The notes under the pieces are model-generated. The model had not been told where the DNA came from and searched no databases. It saw only the letters and a list, made by a program, of their open reading frames with translations. Shown here one piece after another: positions 11,004 to 19,309 of a stretch of 64,000 nucleotides of DNA (its first letter is position 1; each line of letters opens with the position of its first letter). Source of the DNA: Hymenoscyphus infarciens (lineage: Eukaryota; Ascomycota; Leotiomycetes; Helotiales; Helotiaceae); assembly GCA_001414345.1 (NCBI GenBank), contig LLCB01000004.1, positions 124,001 through 188,000 on the forward strand, written 5' to 3'. A program made the translations under genes and the position numbers.

Positions 11004-11480
11004 TTAATCATCGTAAAGTTCACTCGAATCCTCAATCTTAGGTAATGGAAGCAGACGCCTGATCGGGTTTTGCGACCATCGCGCTGGCTTTGCCTTGTCG
11101 TTAGATGATCGCAGTCTTGCAGCCACAAGAATAGCCTTCAAAATGCGTAGTGTCAGCCTTGATGTTGTATCTCAAAACCGGGGGTTTATGGGTGGTATGA
11201 TTAACCTCATCAAAGACATCCTTGACGCCAACTCGTGTGATGGTGTCGCACTCAAAATAAGCTAACGCCCCAACATCCCTTGCCAAACGATTCCCAGGAT
11301 TTTTTCTATTCTCTTTCTGAATTTCTCCGGTAGGAGATTTCTTTCCCGCATCATTTTTGATTCAAGCAATGAGTGCGGGGACTTCTGGGCCCCTTGGCTG
11401 CCGAATCTCTGTTGTGTTTCTTGCACGAGCTCTGTCACGACCGTTCCTTGCATAATTAGCAGTTGATTCGAGTTCATGTC
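11004..11480 (-). pseudogene. C-terminal remnant of a Rho-family small GTPase
   Basis: Read on the minus strand, one frame gives TEIRQPRGPEVPALIA, a TGA at 11364-11362, then IKNDAGKKSPTGEI, GNRLARDVGALAYFECD and TRVGVKDVFDE. A 70-nt intron (11205-11136) leads to AILVAARLRSS and a stop at 11004. The order matches the end of Rho/Cdc42 proteins: the EI..P.VP.L..K.D strand and G4 region, the A..+GA..Y.EC G5 region, and the closing GV..VFDEAI helix. The P-loop and switch regions should lie upstream, but that DNA holds HeLo-like exons instead. A second TGA (11481-11479) stands where Rho proteins have a Trp. There is no CAAX box; the tail ends RRLLPLPKIEDSS and then SELYDD. It is a truncated relic, or the back half of an unusual fusion to the HeLo-like domain next to it. 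Confidence 0.5.
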
Positions 11481-11529
11481 AAGTTCTCTGGGTGGTTATT
11501 AGAGTCCGTAACAGAAACGTGATCAATCA

Positions 11530-11969
11530 ATACAATCACATATGAAGCACCTGTAGCGCCAAAGCAAGAGATTGTTGGTGCCCTCTCAAAGTCTGGAGTA
11601 ACCTCTCAACCTCACCCTTCGCCCACATAAACTTCAACCGGCCAGCAAGCTTGCTCCTCCGAGGGGTTCGCGATGCTTTCAACGTGTGGCTGGAGACACT
11701 GGAGGACTTTAATAATACCACCTGTAAGTTTCCCAATTTCATCATTCAACAACTGTCTTCCAAGCTGCTTCGACATATGAAACCTCTTGCATAATGAGCG
11801 CCTGAACTTCTGATAGAGAATGATGAATTGAATTGTAGTCCACGACAATTGATGCCACAGAAGCAGGTGCTGACTTGAACCTCAATTGGACATTATGACA
11901 AAGCGTAATGATATTGGTGGCTTGGAATATTATTGGGGCTATTGCCAAAGTGAGACTAACGGGATCTAT
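11530..11969 (-). pseudogene. Remnant of a fungal STAND/HeLo-like N-terminal domain gene lacking its ATG
   Basis: The minus strand from 11966 reads DPVSLTLAIAPIIFQATNII, then a helical segment ending SEVQALIMQE, and later KLAGRLKFMWAKGEVERLLQ and TLRGHQQSLALALQ. This is the layout of the HeLo-like N-terminal domain found in fungal STAND proteins: MDPxS start, amphipathic helices, then a W-x-x-x-E-x-x-LLxxLRGxQxSL helix. The codon before Asp is ATA (11969-11967) where ATG is expected. No in-frame ATG occurs before the upstream stop. The middle needs either an intron beginning GTTTCA after MQE or a frameshift, since two alternative frames read through it. HeLo-like domains act at membranes or as signalling modules in fungal self/non-self recognition and cell death. 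Function here is inferred from family only, and the gene is probably dead. Confidence 0.5.
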
Positions 11970-13392
11970 GAGAAAAGATATTTGAAAGTGTAGAAAAGCA
12001 AATCTTACGACGTGAGAGTATGAAATTATGAATTTTCAAGAAACGATCGCACAATGTTTCAGCCCCCAAGTGAGATTGCACAAAGGAATAGGATTGCATG
12101 TGTGAATATTATGCCGTGACTCGACATACACAAGCTGAAATGTATTTCGGTCTGTCTGTCGTGGATAAAATGAAGATAGTACCTGATAATGCGAACAAGG
12201 CACTCGTCATAAAACTTGAATCCTAAAAATCCCCAATTCAAAGAGTCATGACGTCTGCGTGAACTCCACCTATATCGACGCGAGAACTCGGAAACAGAAC
12301 CATACGATGTAAAAATAACACGGTGCGACAAGAAGGGGAAGGGAGGAGGGGAGGGGGAAAAGGAGGGAAGCTTTTGGGGGAGAGTTCTTCCTAGCGTGGG
12401 TAGGGGGAATTTCATACTCTCTTGGGAAGGTAACAACACCAAGCGGTAGCAAACATTTTCGTTTACCCGCCATTTCTTTTTCCATAAACTCCTTATGGAA
12501 GAGAAACCAACGGGGCAGGGAAATACAAATGCTTTGATTTGATTGAAATTGCAATTAATTTCATTGTCCAAGACCCCTTCCTCCTTGAATAACTTTGTTA
12601 TCAAACTGTACAACAGACGACGTTTCCTTCTAACTGGTAGAAAGCCTTTCAAAATGAGGGCGCTGGCACAAATCTCACCACAGCCCTACTAGATCCAAAA
12701 ATAGGAGCCTCACGTGAGGCACTATTCCTAATCAGGCAGATAAGTTGCATAATTAGTTGCACATCGCGCTCCAAAGCAGCCTCTAAAAGCGCCCGGGCAA
12801 AAGAGGTACAACCACTGTTCTAAAAATTCCAAGAATTTGCATCAGGAATCATATTTTTGAGTACAATTGATTTCCAATTTTTGCGAGTTTCTTTCACCTT
12901 GGCTCACGATCAGATCAGACGCCCCTATACAATCCTCGTCTAGCGTAGATCTGAATAGAATTTGTTCAGCAAATTGGTTAAAACGATTCCTACCTCTTAT
13001 TGAATTTAAGAAGCCGGGATGGGTTAGGGGTAAAATCCACTTTACCTCGCCCTCTGCATGATGTTGGGAGCAACAAATTGCGGGAGGGTGGTGTCCAAGT
13101 CCACGACAACATGGTCCAAGGTTTTTGACAATTAGGGAGGAGTTAGAGAGTTTTTCCTACCAACGATACTTTGCTTGCCTATCGAGTAGTACCACTACGA
13201 AGGCGGGTTGTAAGACACTGTAAAAGTTAAGTTCCAACGCAAAAGCTGCTCCGTATGTTTAACAAGTCATAAACATTACTCTGCCCATCCATCCTCCCCA
13301 CTCCATGTAGCTAGACCCCCAACAATATGAACAGGAGCCACCACACCACCGACAAATAAAAGAAAGGGGTATCATATCAAAAAAAACAACAA
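11970..13392. other. Intergenic region, no gene recognised
   Basis: A 197-codon open frame (12059-12652, minus) starts at TTG, has no domain and an odd composition; I do not accept it. The stretch includes a G-rich run near 12340-12375 and a 14-bp CACGTG palindrome at 12707-12720. The right end is the 3' flank of SLX9. Confidence 0.5.
12707..12720. promoter_or_regulatory. Palindromic E-box (CACGTG core)
   Basis: GCCTCACGTGAGGC is a perfect 14-bp palindrome with the CACGTG core bound by fungal bHLH factors (Pho4, Cbf1 and SREBP families). It is far from any annotated start, so a regulatory role is only possible. Confidence 0.25.
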
Positions 13393-13986
13393 TCATTTCT
13401 TCTCTTCAAAAGCCTCCTCCTTCTCCATAGTCTGCCCAATCCAATTCCTCAAAGCCTTAAACCTAGCAGCACCACTCTCCCCCTCCGGTGCCTTTGCAAG
13501 AACATCCTGCTTCCCCATCAACTGCGCCAAATTCCTCCCAAACCTCTCCCTCTCAGCAGCCTCCACCTTCCCCCTCCTCTTCATACTCCCCTTCCCAGAA
13601 GTCAAACTCTTCATCTCGATCTTACCCTCCACCTTCTTCCCTGTTCCATTTTCTGAATTGACGAGGGAGGGGAGCGCATCGCCTAGCGATTCTAATGTGG
13701 TTACTAATTTCTTCGATGGACGCCGGCGTTTTAATGCTTTCTTCGTGGATGATTTCTCGATGCGGTTCAGGAAGGAGGAGGATTTGATTATGCGCTTGTC
13801 TTTTTTTGTGTTTGCGAAGGAGGAGGAGGAGCTTGTGGAGGGTTCGTTTGGACGGGCGATGAGGCCTGAGCCTGAACGGGGTTTTGAGGTGGAGGTTTTG
13901 GTGCGGATTGAGGGCCGTTTTTTGGGTGCTGTTGGGGCCTCGGAGATGGTGAAGAGGGCCGCATTGAATGGTAGGGAGCTTACCAT
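13393..13986 (-). CDS. SLX9: Ribosome biogenesis protein Slx9
   Basis: This single exon encodes 197 residues, highly basic and Ser-rich in the first two thirds. The family signature is in two parts: a Lys/Arg-rich motif (KKDKRIIKSSSFLNRIEKSS, residues ~60-80) and the C-terminal block with ERERFGRNLAQLMGK followed by ARFKALRNWIGQTMEK. Slx9 binds pre-40S particles in the nucleolus and helps export of the small subunit precursor and ITS1 processing. The length fits fungal members (about 180-220). The start ATG at 13986 is the first in frame. The gene diverges from UBA4 (14228), with only 241 bp between the two starts, so a shared promoter is likely. No lesions are seen. Identification rests on the C-terminal block, as the rest is low complexity. 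Confidence 0.75.
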   Translation of the reverse strand: MVSSLPFNAALFTISEAPTAPKKRPSIRTKTSTSKPRSGSGLIARPNEPSTSSSSSFANTKKDKRIIKSSSFLNRIEKSSTKKALKRRRPSKKLVTTLESLGDALPSLVNSENGTGKKVEGKIEMKSLTSGKGSMKRRGKVEAAERERFGRNLAQLMGKQDVLAKAPEGESGAARFKALRNWIGQTMEKEEAFEEKK

Positions 13987-14227
13987 GATTTTGTGAGGTT
14001 GAGGTAGTTGTGCTTTGGGTTAGGGTATATGCGATTGAGAATATGACGGAGTGTATGGTGAATTGAATGAGACAGTCCAAGGTTGTGTTGGTGTGGTAGC
14101 GAAGTTGCGGTCGCAATTGAAAATCTGGGGAAGGAAGGTCAACCGAAGTCTAGGTTATAAGGTACCCCGGAAATATATTTGCACAACTTTCACAAACCCC
14201 ACCAAGCCAAAGTAACCTCATCCCACC
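13987..14227. promoter_or_regulatory. Bidirectional promoter between SLX9 and UBA4
   Basis: Only 241 bp separate the two divergent start codons, so both core promoters and 5' leaders must lie here. I did not identify specific elements. Confidence 0.5.
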
Positions 14228-15731
14228 ATGGAATCAGCCGCCGCATCTTTACGATTGCAAATCACAGCAACAGAAAAGCGACTCAAGAGTCTAAAACAAC
14301 AACTCGCATCCATCGAAGAAAAGGCCACTAAAAATGCGGAAAGTTTTGAAGAGGCCCCCGTGAGTCGGGCGAAATGGCCGTTATCTGTAGAGGAGTACAA
14401 GAGATATGGAAGACAGATGATTGTTCCTAATATTGGGATCCAGGGTATTTCTCTTTCTTTTACTCTTACTCTTACTTCCTAGAATGAGTGAAATAATTGA
14501 TTTTTGACAAGGACAATTACGACTTAAATCCACATCCATTCTCATAATCGGGGCAGGAGGCCTCGGTTGTCCCTCCTCAGCCTACCTCGCTGGAGCAGGC
14601 GTTGGAACAATAGGAATAGTAGACGGAGACGTTGTAGAAACCTCAAACTTGCATCGTCAAATACTCCACAACACCTCAACAGTCGGCCAGAAAAAGGTCG
14701 ATAGCGTGGTCTCCTATTTAAAATCGTCAATCTCCCCTTGCCTTTCAACCCCATAACCTCTAACATCCCATAGATTAAACCCAAACCTCAATTATGTAGC
14801 TTACGACACCCACCTCACACCCCAAAACGCCTCAGAAATAGTCTCCAAGTATGATTTGGTACTAGATTGCACCGACCACCCCACCTCCCGCTACCTAATC
14901 TCAGATACCTGCGTCCTCCTCTCCAAACCCCTCGTCTCCGCCTCCGCCCTACGAACAGACGGCCAACTAATAGTCCTAAACTCCCCCCCTCTCCCAGCAG
15001 GAAATCCAAAAGGAGGCCCTTGTTACCGCTGCGTATTCCCTAAACCTCCACCTGCAGACAGCGTGGTAAGTTGTGGAGATGGTGGGATTCTCGGTCCCGT
15101 CGTAGGGGTAATGGGTGTCTTACAAGCTTTAGAAGCCATAAGGCTCATCACAAGCGGAAAATTAAAGGGAGACGGGGAGACTGTACAAAGTAGTATGCTC
15201 CTCTTCTCCGCCAACGGGGCCCCGCAATTCCGAAGTCTTCGAATGAGGGCTAGGAGTCCGAAATGCGTTGCTTGTTCTGAAAACGCCGAGTTGACGTTGA
15301 AGAATTTGCCGGATATGGATTATGCCTTTTTCTGCGGTCTTGCTGCTCCTGTTGGTATTTTGCAACCCGAAGAAAGGATTGAGGCAAAGGAGTATGAGGA
15401 GTTGAGGAGGGGAGAGAAGGGGCATGTTTTGCTTGATGTTAGGGAGAAGGTGCAGTTTGACATTTGCAGTTTAGAGGGCTCGGTTAATGTTCCTTTTTCT
15501 ACGTTTCAAGGAGGCCGTCCTTTAGCTCAGGAGGGAGAACAACCTCCATGGTTACCTGTGGGCTTTGCTCCGGACTCGTCTATTTACGTGGTATGTAGAC
15601 TTGGAAACGACAGCCAGGTGGTGGCGAGAAAGCTGAAGGAAAGTGGATTGGGAACTCGAGAGATCAAAGATATAAAGGGAGGATTGAAATCCTGGAAAGA
15701 GCAAGTGGATGATTCATGGCCGGAGTACTGA
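14228..15731 (+). CDS. UBA4: Adenylyltransferase/sulfurtransferase Uba4 (MOCS3-type)
   Basis: Exons are 14228-14444, 14512-14725 and 14774-15731; introns are 67 and 48 nt, and the second has a GTCAAT donor. The product is 462 residues. An N-terminal coiled coil (residues 1-40) leads to an E1-like adenylation domain with the nucleotide motif [12 protein letters not shown] (~82), [13 protein letters not shown], and [17 protein letters not shown]. Zinc-binding cysteines are in CYRC and CVAC. The C-terminal rhodanese domain holds the sulfur-carrying Cys at about residue 418 in [10 protein letters not shown]. Uba4 adenylates the C-terminus of the ubiquitin-like Urm1 and passes sulfur to it for tRNA wobble-uridine thiolation; the same protein can serve MoaD-type sulfur carriers. 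All key residues are present. It converges with PAM17 (255 bp between stops). Confidence 0.93.
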
Positions 15732-15986
15732 AGACGTTTGGGATATTGTAGTAGAAGTTGGGATTTGGTATTCTTTGTACACGGATCGGGCCAGCAATAC
15801 CAGTTAGAGAGCGTTCACATAAAAACGCCGAGTTATGTTCTGTAGCAGATCCTAGCATACGGTATCAATTCCCTTTCCCTAACAAAAGAAATGTGTTTTG
15901 CGTAAAATCGACGGACATAACGTCCTCCTATTATCCTCATATTCGCACAGCAATCATATCCCACAAGCCAACCATAAATTCCCTCC

Positions 15987-16795
15987 TCAAATATGTGTTT
16001 TTCGTTTCCGGTTGAATGCTCGCTGGTCCTTTAGCCATTGTCGGTAATCGGCTGCACTTCCAATCTTCTCGCCATAGTAATCTAATCTCCTCATTAGAAT
16101 CATTCTCCAACTCAAGTATTGGTTTGGTTTGAAACAGGAAAGAACATACCAGGCACAGGATTCGCCATAGAACTCGTACTAGGATCAACCCTCCACCTCT
16201 TAATCCTAGCATAAAACTCCTTCTCCTTCTCGTCCATCTGGCGTCTATACTTCTTATGCCTCCAATTGAACGCCGCAGTCCCCACGAACGGACCCGCCAA
16301 CCATCCCAATCCACCACAGGCAAAAGTAAACAGTCCAAACGAAACAAACGGATCGAGAGGAATCTGCGAGGACAATTTATCCATGTCGGTCTGTGTGAGG
16401 ATCTGGGCACCTAGGATGAAGGCATTGGCGCTGCTGCCGATTGAGGAGCCGAGTTGGTACCAGCGACGCTTCTTGCGGAGCTTGAAGAAGTTGTTCCAGT
16501 CTAAATGCTCCGGGGGTGTTTGTTCTGTTGGTGCGGATGGTGAAGAGGATGGCGAGGTTGTGGTGGCGAAGGAGGCGTGTCTTATGGTAGGACAGGTGAT
16601 GCTGGGTTTCTTGAATGAGATGTGACGTTTTGCGATGGGGACTCGTCTTGAGACTTTGGTGGAGGAGGTATCTTGTACGGCGAGCGGGGAGACGGAGGAG
16701 GAGGAGGTTGTGTGGTAGGAGTTTGGGATGAGGAGTGAGGGTTGGATACGGCAGCCGAGGGCTGCAGTACGGATGGTGGGTGCTGTGTACAGCAT
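15987..16795 (-). CDS. PAM17: Pam17, subunit of the mitochondrial presequence translocase motor
   Basis: There are two exons, 16795-16150 and 16081-15987, with a 68-nt intron between, giving 246 residues. The N-terminal ~95 residues are basic and Ser/Thr-rich with few acids, typical of a mitochondrial presequence. The conserved core starts at LDWNNFFKLRKKRRWYQLGS, followed by two membrane helices (SSANAFILGAQI and VSFGLFTFACGGLGWLAGPF) and the basic segment FNWRHKKYRRQMDEKEKEF. It ends with DYYGEKIGSAADYRQWL, a hallmark of the family. Pam17 sits in the inner membrane and organises the TIM23 import motor. The ATG at 16795 is the first in-frame Met; an alternative upstream ATG at 16920 could be joined by a GTAAGC...CTAG intron, adding nine residues and a poly-Thr run. 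The gene diverges from the chromodomain gene. Confidence 0.9.
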
Positions 16796-17296
16796 TGTGG
16801 TGGTGGTGGTGGTGGTGATGTTCCTAGATGGAATTTGGTGTTGTGTTCGCGTGAGGTTGATGGCTGCTGCTAGAGCTAAAGCTAAAGAGCTTACAGGCAA
16901 GTGGAGACGAGAGCTGCCATTCGATGGTGGAGTGAGTGGTGGATTGCTCTAGCCAATCAGAGAGTCGATATAGATATATATATGGGGGTCACTAAAGAAT
17001 ACCTTGCAACTCTTACCTACTCGTTCTTAATCATGATTCTTTCCAACTTCAACTCTTTTCACTTCTTGCTCTTTCCAATCCTCTTCGTGGATATCTCGCC
17101 ATATGGATACTTGAGTTCTCGTATCAGTCTCCACGACTAACAAGATCTCACCAGAGGACTTGGAAGGTGACTACAAGCACTTTGATTTTCTTTCTCGATC
17201 TTTACACCTTTCAAAGCTCTCGCCCTCACCTTCAACTCGGAAAGTTAAGAAAGTTAGGCCTACTAAATCGATCTACACCTATAGATAGGCATTTCA
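16796..17296. promoter_or_regulatory. Bidirectional promoter region between PAM17 and the chromodomain gene
   Basis: Five hundred bases separate the divergent starts. A GATATAGATATATATATGG run near 16965-16985 could act as a TATA element for either gene. A (GTG)n run at ~16798-16820 is part of the PAM17 leader or alternative first exon. Confidence 0.4.
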
Positions 17297-19309
17297 ATGG
17301 TGTGTATGCCACGTGACAGGCCCGAGCGTTTGGCAACTTGCATGACCAGCACCTCCAGTGAGTTGTGCCCACCACGCTCACAACATTACTCAACTCCTCC
17401 TCGCTCTTCAAACGAAGTCATGACTGACTTTTATGATGACCAGTCCAATCCCGATCTGAACGAGGAGAAGTCCAAGATCATCACACATTCATATTTCGAC
17501 TTTGTCATTGCGGAACGTCCCGTCTACATCCCAAATTCAGGGCCACCCTCACAGCCCATCTCCATAATGCCGCCTCACGATAAAGAGATGCTGATCGAAG
17601 CCGAGATCCAGCTTGGGCCAAACAGTGGTGGCTGGGTCTACCAAGTATATCATCCCGGCAAACCTGGCCTGCGCGTCAGCGTGAGACCGCAAAACATACT
17701 GAACTGGGTATCGCAGAGGACCTTGGAGAAATGGGAGCTCGAAGGACCTGATCGTCGTCAAAGGGAGCAAGAGGAGCTCATACGAGAGCAAGTGGCTGAA
17801 CGAAATGTAAAGAAATTGAAGGCAACAAAATCACGTGCAACAAACGGAATTCCAAAGACGGTGGAGCGCAAACGACACAATATTGAGATCGAGCCTCACT
17901 CGAAACGCCGGCTCTCATCAAATGTCGCTGTGCCTGCTGCTCTTGCTGGCCCCGCTAGAAAGAGGAAATCTGTTATTGAAGAGCCCGTATTCACTTCGCC
18001 AACAACCAACCACAAGAGACCAAAGGGGCCATCTCTCACGACGCCTGTGAAAAACAATGAGCCTGATACCGACACCGCCGATGACGCAGATCTGGACGAC
18101 GACGACGACGGCGACGACGACGAGGATGAAGCCATTGAGAGGCAACTGAATGGACTTCGTACATACGGCCCCTTCAAAGCACCCCTTCGCCGGCCTGGAT
18201 CTTCCGTTGCATCTACACCCAAAAGAGCCGGGTCTACTCCCAAGCGGACTGCTTCTACCCCAAAGCGCGATGCTTCTGCTTCCAAACGGGCTCCTTCTAT
18301 ACCAGCGAGTGCCAGTCGGAACCAACCTGGTAAAAGTCCCCTCTTCTCGCCAAGATACCCCATTGCAACTAGTTCTAGCCTCGATTTTCGGAAGGAGTAC
18401 GAGAAACTAGAGAAAGAGAAGAGAACTCGTGTTTCATCAGTGGAGCAGTCCATCAGAGACAAATATTCCTTTGTTCTGCCTTCGATGTTTAAAGCCTCGC
18501 CAGAAAAAGATACTACACTCAAGCGCGTTCAAAATCCATTCACGAAGAAGGCTGTCGAGGAGGAGGAGGAGGAGGGCGAGGAACTCACCTCAGATGCAGT
18601 AGTGGAGAAGGAACTGCGCCCAAAAAAAGATGCGGTAGAAGATGAAGAAAAAGAAGAAAAAGAAGAGCTATCCGCGACTGAATGGGAGGTTGAGGAGATA
18701 TTGGATGAAGACGAAACGCGACTCGATGACTATGGAATACCAAGGCTTCACTATTTGATCAAATGGGCTGCGGCACCTGGGACAGAATGGGACGATACAT
18801 GGGAGCCAGAGGAACATGTCACCGCAGACGCTGTCGCCGAGTTCCGACTGAAGCAGAAGAAGAGACAACGCGAAGAGTCCAAGAGCACACAACAACCCAC
18901 GCCTAAACCAAAGAATAAAAACACAGCCCCAATCTTGCCCCCCCAAAAGAGCAAACCTGCAACCAGTACCCCAAGAAGTAATACGAAATCGTCCGCTCGC
19001 ACTCCAGGACCGAACAGCAGACAATCCAAGACTCCTGTAACTAATGACCGAGCCTCTTCCAAAGCACTAGGGGCGAAAAGCCGGTCTCAATCGAAGACAC
19101 CAACTGCCACCAACCAGCCTCAAAGATACAAGGCACCTCCAAAGAGTGCTTTCGTCCGGGACGATGAGGATGACGACGACGAGGAAGATGAACCAAAAAG
19201 CTACCAGGGCAAGAGAACACATCCGGCCATGGAGTCAGCCTTCAAAACACAAAATGGCTCCATTTCAACCAGTTCCAGCAGCAGCAGCAGTGACGACTCG
19301 AATCCTTGA
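17297..19309 (+). CDS. Chromodomain protein with basic, repeat-rich middle
   Basis: This single exon encodes 670 residues. Residues ~60-150 form a conserved-looking segment of unknown function (FVIAERPVYIPNSG, GGWVYQVYHPGKPGLRVSV, ILNWVSQRTLEKWELEG). The middle is basic, then an acidic run of Asp/Glu at ~255-275 is followed by at least three STPKR-type units (~300-325). A chromodomain lies at ~462-525: EWEVEEILDEDET, then IPRLHYLIKWAAAPG and WDDTWEPEEHV. The three aromatic positions (W, W and the tyrosine of HYLIKW) expected of a methyl-lysine cage are partly present, although the usual Y/F at the first strand is Trp. The tail is Ser/Pro/Lys-rich, disordered and ends in poly-Ser. It is probably a chromatin-associated reader of methylated histones. 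The exact orthologue is not recognised; it is not HP1, as no chromoshadow domain is seen. Confidence 0.75.
   Translation: MVCMPRDRPERLATCMTSTSSELCPPRSQHYSTPPRSSNEVMTDFYDDQSNPDLNEEKSKIITHSYFDFVIAERPVYIPNSGPPSQPISIMPPHDKEMLIEAEIQLGPNSGGWVYQVYHPGKPGLRVSVRPQNILNWVSQRTLEKWELEGPDRRQREQEELIREQVAERNVKKLKATKSRATNGIPKTVERKRHNIEIEPHSKRRLSSNVAVPAALAGPARKRKSVIEEPVFTSPTTNHKRPKGPSLTTPVKNNEPDTDTADDADLDDDDDGDDDEDEAIERQLNGLRTYGPFKAPLRRPGSSVASTPKRAGSTPKRTASTPKRDASASKRAPSIPASASRNQPGKSPLFSPRYPIATSSSLDFRKEYEKLEKEKRTRVSSVEQSIRDKYSFVLPSMFKASPEKDTTLKRVQNPFTKKAVEEEEEEGEELTSDAVVEKELRPKKDAVEDEEKEEKEELSATEWEVEEILDEDETRLDDYGIPRLHYLIKWAAAPGTEWDDTWEPEEHVTADAVAEFRLKQKKRQREESKSTQQPTPKPKNKNTAPILPPQKSKPATSTPRSNTKSSARTPGPNSRQSKTPVTNDRASSKALGAKSRSQSKTPTATNQPQRYKAPPKSAFVRDDEDDDDEEDEPKSYQGKRTHPAMESAFKTQNGSISTSSSSSSSDDSNP

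Noticed and set aside
11101..11206. Reading the Rho-like remnant to end in a CAAX-like SCGCKTAII tail
   Set aside because: This would need the intron to be retained. Splicing 11205-11136 restores the conserved VFDEAI helix and continues in frame, which fits the family better.
12059..12652. 197-codon open frame on the minus strand
   Set aside because: It opens with TTG, has no domain, and its composition (runs of Pro/Ser/Phe from a G-rich tract) looks like chance translation.
12707..12720. CACGTG palindrome as a confirmed regulatory site
   Set aside because: Several CACGTG sites occur by chance in the window (near 2275, 20305, 20760, 50450), and this one is far from any start; it is kept only as a low-confidence feature.
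16796..16900. Starting Pam17 at 16900 with the extra poly-Thr segment
   Set aside because: That frame opens with TTG. The first ATG is at 16795; an alternative spliced start from 16920 is possible but unproven.
17896..18522. 208-codon minus-strand frame
   Set aside because: It is antisense to the chromodomain coding sequence and is explained by the low-complexity codons there.
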